This document shows positions 1 through 6,821 of a stretch of DNA of 10,864 nucleotides, piece after piece (position 1 is the stretch's first letter; each line of letters begins with the position of its first letter). The DNA comes from a bacterium. Lineage in GTDB: Bacteria; Zhuqueibacterota; Zhuqueibacteria; Residuimicrobiales; Krinioviventaceae. Under the pieces are notes generated by a model, which saw only the letters and a program-made list of their open reading frames with translations, searched no databases and was not told the DNA's origin. The stretch lies in the NCBI GenBank assembly GCA_024278645.1, contig JAJRST010000023.1:1-10864 (forward strand), read 5' to 3'. The translations under genes were made by a program, and so were the position numbers.

Positions 1-1
1 C

Positions 2-1474
2 ACCCGCATGAACTATTACAGCTATAAATGGGATTTTCCATGGACGACCAGCAACGGCCTCGCCGACAATGATGTGTATATCGTCGCCCTGGACCTGAAC
101 ACCGGCTTTTTATGGGCGGTGACGCAAAAGGGCGTCAGCTACCTGGAGCCGGCCTCGGAAATGTGGTACAACTCGTTTTACGATGAAATGGGCATGATCA
201 ATCAATACATTACATCGCTGGGCGTCGGCGATGACCGCCGGATATATGTCGTCACTTCCGACAATCGATGGTTTGTCTCGGATAATGTCTCCGCGGATTT
301 TAGCGAGATAAATCAACCGTCGAGCGATGCTCACATTCGTTGGTACGGCGCCAAGGAGCAGCGCAGTCAATCGCTGCCCAATTTTTTTATGGACGGTGGA
401 TATTTATTCGATAACGATCAACAATACATCGATGACTTGCAGTTTCGCCGTTGGCAAATCACCACATGGATCAAGGACGACTGGAACAACCTGTGGCTGG
501 GCACCTGGGGGCTTGGCGCCGGCCGCGGCGACCTGGTGACGCAGCGCCTGGAGATGCTTGATTTCGGCTTGTGGGACGAGACCGTGGACGCCATTGCACA
601 GGACAGGGATTCCTACTGGCTCGGCGGCATGCAGGAACACAATGAACGCGCCGGCGTCACCGAGTGGCGCGGCCCGCTGCGCAAGCCGTTGTTTTACGAG
701 CCTTATCTCATTTCCGGCTTTGCCAGCGACCAGGTGACGTCGATTACCGCCGACGCTCGAACCGTCTGGTTTGGCACGCTCGGCGGTCTTGTGCGTTTTG
801 ACAAAAGAAAAAATCTGTGGAAAACCTATACCATCGCCGACAGGCTGACCAATGATCGCGTACGCCGCGTCGTCATGGACGCCAATTACCTGTGGGCGGC
901 GACGGAATCCGGCGTTTCCAGAATCCTGCTGGCCTCGGTCGGTACGGATTCCATGAAAATCGACCGGGTGCGATTTCCAAGCCACAAAATTGTCCGGGTG
1001 TACGACCTGGCGCAACAGGACAATCTTTTATGGATGGCCACTGAATTCGGCGTTTTCGTTTATAACAAGATCAACGGCGACGGCGGCTACTATAACGGCC
1101 TGGAAGAGACCATTGTCGGCCGGCCGACCTTTGCCATTTCGGCATGGGGAGACGAAATCTGGTTCGGCACGGATGAGGGGGTGAGCGGATTCAACGCCGT
1201 GACCAACGAATGGCTGGAAGCGCCGGCCAAAAACTACCCGGTCAGGGACGGCGTCAATCGTATCCTGGCTTCCGCCCGGGCCGTGTGGGTGGCCACCAAT
1301 GACGGCGTCCTCAAATACGACAGGGAAATGCAGCGCTGGGTGCGCTTTACATTTGAGGATGGTTTGGCCGATGATCGCGTCTACTCCATGCAACTGGATG
1401 GCGATTACATTTATTTCGGCACCGCCCGCGGTCTGACGCGGTTTTACTGGAATTCTCCCTATCGAAATGATTGA
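2..1474 (+). CDS. Two-component-regulator-type beta-propeller repeat protein, 5' end outside the window
   Basis: The reading frame is open to the left edge of the window; the first visible ATG is at base 8 but there is no reason to take it as the true start. From that ATG 488 residues are visible. They carry a degenerate repeat of about 40-50 residues with the core hydrophobic-W-hydrophobic-(A/G)-T-x-x-G-hydrophobic, for example LWAVTQKGV (35-43), VWFGTLGGL (253-261), LWAATESGV (295-303), LWMATEFGV (341-349), IWFGTDEGV (384-392), VWVATNDGV (426-434) and IYFGTARGL (468-476). Several blades open with a GLA-N/D-D-V motif. This is the Reg_prop (two-component regulator propeller) pattern, which builds beta-propellers, often periplasmic or extracellular. 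The protein ends right after the last blade, with no membrane helix, histidine kinase or DNA-binding domain, so it is not a complete hybrid sensor. A signal peptide, if any, lies upstream. Its ligand and role cannot be told. Its stop overlaps the folC start. Confidence 0.8.
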   Translation, partial: TRMNYYSYKWDFPWTTSNGLADNDVYIVALDLNTGFLWAVTQKGVSYLEPASEMWYNSFYDEMGMINQYITSLGVGDDRRIYVVTSDNRWFVSDNVSADFSEINQPSSDAHIRWYGAKEQRSQSLPNFFMDGGYLFDNDQQYIDDLQFRRWQITTWIKDDWNNLWLGTWGLGAGRGDLVTQRLEMLDFGLWDETVDAIAQDRDSYWLGGMQEHNERAGVTEWRGPLRKPLFYEPYLISGFASDQVTSITADARTVWFGTLGGLVRFDKRKNLWKTYTIADRLTNDRVRRVVMDANYLWAATESGVSRILLASVGTDSMKIDRVRFPSHKIVRVYDLAQQDNLLWMATEFGVFVYNKINGDGGYYNGLEETIVGRPTFAISAWGDEIWFGTDEGVSGFNAVTNEWLEAPAKNYPVRDGVNRILASARAVWVATNDGVLKYDREMQRWVRFTFEDGLADDRVYSMQLDGDYIYFGTARGLTRFYWNSPYRND

Positions 1475-2763
1475 TGTTCTTTGAAATGACCTACGATCAA
1501 GCAATAACTTTTCTGGATGGTCGAATCGGCGCCGGCTGGAAGTTGGGGCTGGACAGCATTCGGCGGTTTCTCGCCGAGATTGGCGATCCACATCAAAAAA
1601 TAAAGTGCGTTCATATCGCCGGCACCAACGGCAAGGGTTCGACGGCGGCCATGCTGGAAGCGATTTTTCGCAGCGCCGGATATCGAACAGGGTTGTACAC
1701 ATCGCCGCATCTGCTCGATGTGAGGGAGCGGATGCAGGTGAACCGAACGCCCATACCGCGCGACGATTTCGCCCGGTTGATGCTTCGGCTGGCGCCCCAT
1801 GTGGAAAAATATGGGGCCACCTATTTTGAGACGGTGACAGCGCTTGCTTTTTTATATTTTGCCGAGTCGAACCTCGATCTGTTGTTTCTGGAAGTCGGAC
1901 TCGGCGGCCGCCTGGATGCCACAAACGTCGTCGTCCCGGCGCTTTCCATCATCACAAATATTGATTATGACCATACGAAACACCTGGGCGATACGATTGC
2001 AAAAATTGCCGGCGAAAAAGCCGGCATTGTCAAGCCGCGCATCCCTTGCCTGATAGGCGATCTTCCGAAAGAGGCGCAGGCCGTCGTCACGGCGGTCTGC
2101 CAAAGTGAGGACGCGACCCTGTTCAGGGCGTCGGATCTGTATAAATTGTCCTTGAAGAACGAGGCGTCCGGCAAAACCTTTTTTCAGTCGACAGGAGGAA
2201 GGTTTGCCGGTGAAGCGGTGTTGGGGATGAACGGCGTGCATCAATTGTCCAATGCCGGCGTGGCCATGGCGGCGAGTGATCTGTTGTCGCGCATGGGGTG
2301 CTCGGTCGAACGAAAACATGTTAAAGAGGGATTGGCGAATGTTCACTGGCCCGGTCGATTTCAGATTATTGACCGCCGGCCCCAAGTGGTGCTGGATGTT
2401 GCACACAATCCGGCTTCTGTCGGCGCCTTTGTGCGTTCGTTACGGAAACTTTTTCCGGCAAGGGAGCTTTATTTTATCATCGGTTTGATGCAGGACAAGG
2501 ATACAGGTCAAATTGTCAGCCAAATTGCCGAGGTTGCAACGGCGGTGCAGCCTGTCGCCCCGGATTCGGCCAGGGCGTTGTCGGCACACGATTTGCACCG
2601 CAAGTTTGCTCGTTATGATATCAAGCTTTACCAGGCTCGATCCGTAGCCGCCGGGGTGGCGAATGTGTTGCGTAATTGCGGTGATAACGCGGTTGTTTGT
2701 ATCACAGGTTCTCACTATATTGTCGGAGATGCGTTGCAAGTGATAAAAGGCTTGACAAAGTAG
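1474..2763 (+). CDS. folC: Bifunctional folylpolyglutamate synthase / dihydrofolate synthase
   Basis: FolC adds L-glutamate to dihydropteroate and extends the gamma-glutamyl tail of folates in an ATP-dependent reaction of the Mur-ligase type, in the cytoplasm. The 429-residue product has the usual family length. Visible hallmarks are the P-loop HIAGTNGKGST (48-58), the TSPHL segment (76-80), the YFETVTALAF block (117-126), the LEVGLGGRLDATN block (139-151), DHTKHLG (166-172), AGEKAGIVKP (179-188), LDVAHNP (307-313) at the start of the C-terminal Mur ligase domain, and GSHYIVGDAL (412-421). I chose ATG 1474 because it forms a TGATG overlap with the preceding stop, suggesting translational coupling. 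TTG 1471 and ATG 1486 are in frame; 1486 would give an N-terminus starting MTYDQA, which also fits the family. None has a clear Shine-Dalgarno site. Whether both activities are present cannot be decided from motifs alone. Confidence 0.95.
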   Translation: MFFEMTYDQAITFLDGRIGAGWKLGLDSIRRFLAEIGDPHQKIKCVHIAGTNGKGSTAAMLEAIFRSAGYRTGLYTSPHLLDVRERMQVNRTPIPRDDFARLMLRLAPHVEKYGATYFETVTALAFLYFAESNLDLLFLEVGLGGRLDATNVVVPALSIITNIDYDHTKHLGDTIAKIAGEKAGIVKPRIPCLIGDLPKEAQAVVTAVCQSEDATLFRASDLYKLSLKNEASGKTFFQSTGGRFAGEAVLGMNGVHQLSNAGVAMAASDLLSRMGCSVERKHVKEGLANVHWPGRFQIIDRRPQVVLDVAHNPASVGAFVRSLRKLFPARELYFIIGLMQDKDTGQIVSQIAEVATAVQPVAPDSARALSAHDLHRKFARYDIKLYQARSVAAGVANVLRNCGDNAVVCITGSHYIVGDALQVIKGLTK

Positions 2764-2782
2764 CTATTTTTCGTTACTTTTG
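2752..2782 (+). promoter_or_regulatory. Sigma-70-type promoter for the ABC ATPase gene, overlapping the folC 3' end
   Basis: A perfect -35 hexamer TTGACA (2752-2757) is followed by a 17-base spacer and TACTTT (2775-2780). The -10 is weak against TATAAT (3 of 6), but extended it reads TACTTTTG, which matches the TAnnTTTG -7 element known from Bacteroidota promoters. The -35 lies in the last Leu-Thr codons of folC. Start of transcription is expected near 2787, giving a leader of about 108 bases before the GTG at 2895. Confidence 0.6.
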
Positions 2783-2894
2783 TCATATCTTCATCACCTC
2801 AAATGCATAGCACCCCGTTTCATTCTCCAAACAGTAAAGTTGATTTTTGCCTGCATGATGAAACGTTTTCGAATTCTAATGAACGGGTGATTTA

Positions 2895-3995
2895 GTGGCG
2901 CAAGTCAAACTACGACGTGTTTCCAAAATATATGACAATTCCGTCGTAGCCGTAAAATCTGCTGATATTGGAATTCAGGATAAAGAATTTATCGTCCTGG
3001 TCGGGCCTTCCGGGTGCGGCAAGTCCACGCTTTTGCGGATGATTGCCGGTCTGGAGGATATAACCTCCGGGGAGTTATATATCGACGGCGTCTTTGTCAA
3101 CGATATGCCGCCCAAAGATCGAGATATTGCCATGGTGTTCCAGAATTACGCGCTATATCCGCACATGAGCGTATTTGACAATATGGCATTCGGGTTGAAG
3201 CTGCGCAAATTTCCCAGGAGCGAAATTGAAAAACGTGTATATGAAGCGGCGGAGATACTCGACATTAGACGCTTGCTGGACCGCAAGCCAAAAGCGTTGT
3301 CCGGGGGACAGCGGCAGCGCGTCGCTGTCGGCAGGGCGATTGTTCGCAAGCCAAAGGTTTTCCTTTTCGACGAACCTTTATCCAACCTGGACGCCAAACT
3401 GCGCGTGCAGATGCGCACCGAGATTTCAAAATTGCATTCGCACCTGGAATCGACGATGATTTACGTCACCCATGACCAAGTCGAAGCCATGACCATGGGA
3501 GATCGCATCGTCGTGTTGCGCGATGGCGAGATACAACAAATCGATTCGCCTTTGAATTTGTACAACAACCCGGAAAACATGTTCGTCGCCGGTTTTATTG
3601 GAAGCCCTTCGATGAACTTTATCGAGGGCGAGATTGTGAAAAGCGACAAGCTGCTCTTTAAAAATAACAACGTGGTATTGAATATCGCAGAGGCGGCTCT
3701 TAAAAAGCTTGCCCCGTATGTAAATTCTCGAGTTGTTCTGGGAATTCGTCCGGAACACATCCGCTGTTTGCCCGGCGGCAGTTCCGATTCGGCGGCAGGC
3801 GCCGTTCGAGCGCGAGTCGAGGTGGTTGAACCCATGGGGAATGAAATGTTTTTGTACGCTCGTGTGGGTCAAAATCCTGTTGTTGCACGGGTGGCCCCGC
3901 TAGAACACTTGCAAGCAGGCCGGAATTGCACGCTTGCCCTGGAAATGAATAGAGCGCACTTTTTTGACAAGCAAAATCAAAAGAAAATAGTATAG
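2895..3995 (+). CDS. ugpC: Carbohydrate ABC transporter ATP-binding protein (UgpC/MsmX/MalK family)
   Basis: This is the cytoplasmic ATPase subunit of a CUT1-type importer for sugars or glycerol phosphate. The 366 residues show Walker A GPSGCGKS (37-44), Q-loop at Gln83, signature LSGGQ (135-139), Walker B VFLFDE (155-160), the D-loop SNLDAK (163-168), the switch His193 (THDQVEAMTMGDR), and a C-terminal TOBE/OB domain with VLGIRPEHIR (281-290) and the segment VEPMGNEMFLYAR (311-323). Length and domain order match MalK/UgpC/MsmX. The start is GTG 2895, preceded by GGGTGA at 2885-2890. No permease or solute-binding protein lies beside it, so it may be a shared ATPase serving several importers encoded elsewhere, as MsmX does in Bacillus; substrate cannot be assigned. 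The gene symbol denotes the family. It has its own promoter upstream and is followed by a 228-base gap. Confidence 0.93.
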   Translation: MAQVKLRRVSKIYDNSVVAVKSADIGIQDKEFIVLVGPSGCGKSTLLRMIAGLEDITSGELYIDGVFVNDMPPKDRDIAMVFQNYALYPHMSVFDNMAFGLKLRKFPRSEIEKRVYEAAEILDIRRLLDRKPKALSGGQRQRVAVGRAIVRKPKVFLFDEPLSNLDAKLRVQMRTEISKLHSHLESTMIYVTHDQVEAMTMGDRIVVLRDGEIQQIDSPLNLYNNPENMFVAGFIGSPSMNFIEGEIVKSDKLLFKNNNVVLNIAEAALKKLAPYVNSRVVLGIRPEHIRCLPGGSSDSAAGAVRARVEVVEPMGNEMFLYARVGQNPVVARVAPLEHLQAGRNCTLALEMNRAHFFDKQNQKKIV

Positions 3996-4137
3996 AACAA
4001 AAAATTAACCAGTTTACAACATTGATTACATTACAATGGAAAGTCCTTTGTCGTTATGTCAGGACTCAGCAAAAAAAAGCAACTGATTCACCTGCCGAAA
4101 TTTTATCCTGTTTGATAATACAAAGTTTTTCGCGATG

Positions 4138-4160
4138 ACAAGGCAAGGCGCCCTTGTTTT
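4138..4160 (+). terminator. Possible weak intrinsic terminator or attenuator ahead of rho
   Basis: ACAAGG (4138-4143) pairs with CCTTGT (4152-4157) around an 8-base loop; an alternative fold pairs CAAGG (4144-4148) with CCTTG (4152-4156) around CGC. The hairpin runs into TTTT at 4157-4160. The U-tract is short, so termination would be weak. It could end transcripts from the ABC ATPase gene, 140 bases upstream. It overlaps the proposed rho -35 element. The rest of the gap 3996-4137 is AT-rich and shows no gene. Confidence 0.35.
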
Positions 4161-4183
4161 GTGAACCTGTTTTTGTTTATACT
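4154..4183 (+). promoter_or_regulatory. Sigma-70-type promoter for rho
   Basis: TTGTTT (4154-4159), an 18-base spacer, then TATACT (4178-4183), which matches TATAAT in 5 of 6 bases. Transcription would start near 4190, about 34 bases before the rho ATG at 4224. The -35 is only a partial match (4 of 6 at best), so the call rests on the -10 and its position. Confidence 0.5.
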
Positions 4184-4213
4184 GATGAAAGTCATAAAAC
4201 CACAATACTAAAT

Positions 4214-4218
4214 GAGGA
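4214..4218 (+). promoter_or_regulatory. Shine-Dalgarno site that decides the rho start
   Basis: GAGGA lies 5 bases before ATG 4224. The in-frame ATG at 4212 overlaps this site and has no ribosome binding site of its own, so 4224 is the better start. Confidence 0.7.
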
Positions 4219-4223
4219 TCGCA

Positions 4224-5471
4224 ATGGATATTGCAGAACTGAAAACCAAAAAAATAGCCGAACTCGCCAAATTAGCGCAAGAGATCGGCGTGAGCGGAGT
4301 AACCGGAATTAAAAAATCCGAGCTGATATTCCGCATCATTGAAAAACAAACCGAGAAAGAGGGGCTGATATTCGCAGAGGGCGTTTTGGAAGTTTTGCCG
4401 GACGGCTATGGCTTTCTCCGTTCTCCGGATTATAATTATCTTCCGGGCCCGGACGACATTTACGTCTCTCCTTCGCAGATCAAAAGATTCGGCATGCGCA
4501 CCGGCGATACGGTTTCCGGACAAATTCGACCGCAAAAGGATAACGAGCGTTTTTTCGCCATGCTCAAGGTCGAAGCCATCAATTACGAGAATCCCGAAGA
4601 GGCGAAAACCAAAATCCTGTTCGACAATTTGACGCCGCTTTATCCGGACGAGCGCATCCACCTGGAAACGTCCAGCGGCAACCTCTCCATGCGAATTATG
4701 GATTTGCTCACCCCCATCGGCAAGGGACAGCGCGGCCTGATCGTGGCGCAGCCCAAAACCGGCAAGACGACGCTGCTGCAGCAAATCGCCAACAGCGTCA
4801 CCACCAACCACCCGGAAGTCAAGATGATTGTGCTGCTCATTGACGAACGTCCCGAGGAAGTGACGGATATGCAGCGTTCTGTCAAGGCCGAAGTCATCAG
4901 CTCGACATTTGACGAGCCGGCCGAGCGTCATGTGCAAGTGGCCGATATGGTGCTGGAGAAAAGCAAGCGCCTGGTGGAATACGGCCAGGATGTGGTCATT
5001 CTTCTGGATTCCATCACTCGCCTGGCGCGCGCGCACAACGCCGTCGTGCCGCACTCCGGAAAAATTCTTTCCGGCGGCGTGGACGCCAATGCGCTGCATC
5101 GCCCGAAACGCTTTTTCGGCGCCGCACGAAACATCGAAGAAGGCGGCAGTCTGACGATTATCGCCACGGCACTCATCGACACCGGCTCGCGAATGGACGA
5201 AGTCATTTTCGAAGAATTCAAGGGCACCGGCAACATGGAGCTTGTTCTCGATCGTCGTCTGTCGGATCGTCGCATCTTCCCATCCATTGACGTCAACCGT
5301 TCCGGCACGCGCAAGGAAGAGCTGCTTCTCGATCCCAAGGAACTCAATCGCGTATGGATTTTGCGCAAACTGCTGTCCGAGTTGTCGCCCGTCGAAGCGA
5401 TGGAATTCCTCATCGGCAAAATGCACGGCACAAAATCGAACAAGTCATTTCTTGCTTCAATGAGTGTGTAA
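4224..5471 (+). CDS. rho: Transcription termination factor Rho
   Basis: Rho is a hexameric RNA-dependent ATPase helicase that loads on nascent untranslated RNA and releases RNA polymerase. From ATG 4224 the product is 415 residues. Domains in order: Rho_N helical domain (about 1-42, starting MDIAELKTKKIAEL), the cold-shock-like primary RNA-binding OB domain (about 48-120, with GYGFLR at 61-66), and the RecA-type motor. In the motor I see Walker A QPKTGKTT (176-183), the catalytic DERPEEV segment (207-213), Walker B VVILLDSITRLARA (257-270), the Q-loop region SGGVDANAL (283-291) and the R-loop/arginine-finger region GTGNMELVLDRRLSDRR (334-350). Compact size without a long basic insertion before the OB domain distinguishes it from typical Bacteroidota and actinobacterial Rho. 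An ATG at 4212 would add MRIA but lacks a ribosome site. It appears to be transcribed alone from its own promoter. Confidence 0.98.
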   Translation: MDIAELKTKKIAELAKLAQEIGVSGVTGIKKSELIFRIIEKQTEKEGLIFAEGVLEVLPDGYGFLRSPDYNYLPGPDDIYVSPSQIKRFGMRTGDTVSGQIRPQKDNERFFAMLKVEAINYENPEEAKTKILFDNLTPLYPDERIHLETSSGNLSMRIMDLLTPIGKGQRGLIVAQPKTGKTTLLQQIANSVTTNHPEVKMIVLLIDERPEEVTDMQRSVKAEVISSTFDEPAERHVQVADMVLEKSKRLVEYGQDVVILLDSITRLARAHNAVVPHSGKILSGGVDANALHRPKRFFGAARNIEEGGSLTIIATALIDTGSRMDEVIFEEFKGTGNMELVLDRRLSDRRIFPSIDVNRSGTRKEELLLDPKELNRVWILRKLLSELSPVEAMEFLIGKMHGTKSNKSFLASMSV

Positions 5472-5477
5472 AATTCC

Positions 5478-5506
5478 TTGCATTACCAATGATTTTTCAT
5501 TATATT
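5478..5506 (+). promoter_or_regulatory. Sigma-70-type promoter for rpmE
   Basis: TTGCAT (5478-5483), exactly 17 bases, then TATATT (5501-5506), a 5 of 6 match to the -10 consensus. It begins 7 bases after the rho stop, and there is no clear terminator between them. Transcription would start near 5513, leaving a leader of about 46 bases, too short for a large L31-type leader RNA structure. Confidence 0.6.
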
Positions 5507-5544
5507 AAGTGCTTTTGAATTGAAGGATATTATCTTTTCTCTCT

Positions 5545-5552
5545 TAAGGAGG
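5545..5552 (+). promoter_or_regulatory. Strong Shine-Dalgarno site that decides the rpmE start
   Basis: TAAGGAGG is a near-complete match to the anti-Shine-Dalgarno sequence. It ends 6 bases before TTG 5559 and only 3 bases before GTG 5556, which favours TTG 5559. It lies inside the longer open frame that starts at TTG 5520, so that upstream start is unlikely. Confidence 0.8.
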
Positions 5553-5558
5553 CTTGTG

Positions 5559-5777
5559 TTGAAAGAAGGAATTCATCCTGAATATAAACTCGGCACTGTT
5601 CGATGTGCGTGTGGGAATGAATTTCAAACCCATTCCACAGTGGGCGATATTACCGTTGAAATTTGTTCTCAATGCCATCCTTTTTTTACGGGTAAGCAGA
5701 AGCTTATCGATACGGCTGGACGCGTTGATAAATTCCGCAGAAAATACGGGGATTATAACGCTTCAGCGAAAAAGTAG
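5559..5777 (+). CDS. rpmE: 50S ribosomal protein L31, zinc-binding (C+) type
   Basis: L31 binds the large subunit at the central protuberance and bridges to the small subunit. From TTG 5559 the product is 72 residues and begins MKEGIHPEY, the canonical L31 N-terminus. It keeps four cysteines, Cys16 and Cys18 (CAC) and Cys36 and Cys39 (CSQC), which bind zinc in the C+ form of the family, and the conserved HPFFTGKQK block (40-48) followed by a basic tail with FRRKYG (about 58-63). The open frame reaches back to TTG 5520, but those extra residues are not L31-like and the strong ribosome site lies within them. GTG 5556 is the next-best alternative. The gene sits between its own promoter and a strong terminator, so it can be made as a short single-gene transcript. 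Confidence 0.95.
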   Translation: MKEGIHPEYKLGTVRCACGNEFQTHSTVGDITVEICSQCHPFFTGKQKLIDTAGRVDKFRRKYGDYNASAKK

Positions 5778-5800
5778 TCAGAGTTTACGACAAAGTTTGA

Positions 5801-5839
5801 ACGGAATGATCTCCGCAAGGAATGTCATTCCGTTTTTTT
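5801..5839 (+). terminator. Intrinsic terminator after rpmE
   Basis: ACGGAATGA (5801-5809) pairs perfectly with TCATTCCGT (5825-5833), nine base pairs around a 15-base loop. Seven T follow at 5833-5839. The stem begins 23 bases after the rpmE stop and the tract ends 27 bases before the next start codon. Confidence 0.9.
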
Positions 5840-5866
5840 GTATAAAGACAGAAAGAACGAGGTGCT

Positions 5867-6799
5867 GTGAGTACTGAAAAGAAATTAATGGTCGGCGGCC
5901 AGGCCGTCATGGAAGGCGTGCTTATGCGCAGCCCGGACAGCTATGCCGTGGCGGTTCGCCGGCCGAACGGCGATATTGTGGTCAAAAAAGAGCCGTTTCA
6001 GACGGTGACGAAGCGTTTCAAATTTCTCGGCCTGCCCGTTTTGCGCGGCGGCGTCATCCTCATCGAAGCGCTCATTCTCGGCGTGAAGGCGCTGTCCTTT
6101 TCCGGCGACATCGCCATGGAAGAAGAAAATAAAAAGAACGGCAAGGATGCATCGCAAAAAAGCGCCTGGGAAAAAGTCTGGATGGCCCTCACGGTCGTCT
6201 TTTCTTTTGCACTCGGTCTGGCGCTGTTTTTTTATGTGCCGCTGCTGCTGACCGATCTTTTCCGCTTTGAATCCAGCGTTGTCTTTAATCTTGTCGACGG
6301 CGCTTTTCGCCTGATCTTTTTTCTGGCTTATATCTATCTCATCTCTTTGTGGAAGGAGATTCGGCGCGTCTTTGAATATCATGGCGCCGAGCACAAAAGC
6401 GTTTTTGCTTTTGAGGGCAAAAAGGATCTGGTCATCGAGCAGGCGCGGCCTTTTACAACGCTGCACCCGCGCTGCGGCACCAGCTTTTTACTCATCGTCA
6501 TGTTGGTCAGCATCCTGGTGTTCATGTTTCTGGGCAAGCCGGACACAATCGCCGACCGGCTCATTCGCCTCGCTTTTGTGCCGCTGATCGGAGGCATCTC
6601 CTACGAGTTTATTCGCTTGTCGGAAAAAGCCTCGAAAAATCCAATTTTCCGGCTGTTTGTTCTCCCCGGCTTGTGGCTGCAGAAAATCACCACAAAAGAG
6701 CCGGACGACTCGCAGCTCGAAGTCGCCCTGGTGGCTCTGCGCTGCGCCCTGGATATGAATCCCCAGGTCGGCGATTCGAAAATCGAAATGTTGACATAA
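5867..6799 (+). CDS. DUF1385 (YqhQ-like) conserved integral membrane protein
   Basis: The 310-residue product matches the DUF1385 family by its N-terminal VGGQAVMEGVLMRSP (9-23), the central EYHGAEHKSVFAFE block (170-183), HPRCGTSFL (200-208), PLIGGISYEFIRLSEK (239-254) and the C-terminal LPGLWLQKITTKEP (266-279). Hydrophobic segments at about 105-127, 140-162, 205-223 and perhaps 232-249 predict a polytopic inner-membrane protein. The conserved His172, Glu175, His176, His200 and Cys203 look like possible metal ligands, but that is inference; I know of no established reaction for the family. GTG 5867 has GAGGTG at 5859-5864 just upstream; ATG 5888 would cut the start of the conserved block. 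It follows the rpmE terminator and precedes prfA by 22 bases. The order rpmE, DUF1385, prfA, prmC recurs in diverse bacteria, which suggests, but does not show, a link to translation. Confidence 0.9.
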   Translation: MSTEKKLMVGGQAVMEGVLMRSPDSYAVAVRRPNGDIVVKKEPFQTVTKRFKFLGLPVLRGGVILIEALILGVKALSFSGDIAMEEENKKNGKDASQKSAWEKVWMALTVVFSFALGLALFFYVPLLLTDLFRFESSVVFNLVDGAFRLIFFLAYIYLISLWKEIRRVFEYHGAEHKSVFAFEGKKDLVIEQARPFTTLHPRCGTSFLLIVMLVSILVFMFLGKPDTIADRLIRLAFVPLIGGISYEFIRLSEKASKNPIFRLFVLPGLWLQKITTKEPDDSQLEVALVALRCALDMNPQVGDSKIEMLT

Positions 6800-6821
6800 C
6801 GCTTGCTATTAAGGTGCGATT

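Noticed and set aside
1028..1924. 298-codon open frame on the - strand spanning the propeller/folC junction
   Set aside because: It crosses two genuine + strand genes, has no ribosome site or domain, and reads as shadow sequence.
4042..4078. AGTCCT/AGGACT inverted repeat followed by eight A upstream of rho
   Set aside because: The stem is only six pairs with a 13-base loop, and the homopolymer is A rather than T on the + strand. On the - strand the T-run precedes the hairpin, so it is not a terminator in either direction.
4272..5426. 384-codon open frame on the - strand opposite rho
   Set aside because: It is antisense to an unmistakable rho gene. Its translation is histidine- and arginine-rich, matches no family I know, and is explained by third-position GC bias of the real frame.
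5513..5558. Structured L31 autoregulatory leader before rpmE
   Set aside because: The predicted leader is only about 46 bases, and I see no conserved multi-stem fold in it.
6791..6819. TTGACA at the DUF1385 stop as a -35 for prfA
   Set aside because: At 16-18 bases spacing there is no -10-like hexamer (GTGCGA at 17), so the match is probably coincidental coding sequence.
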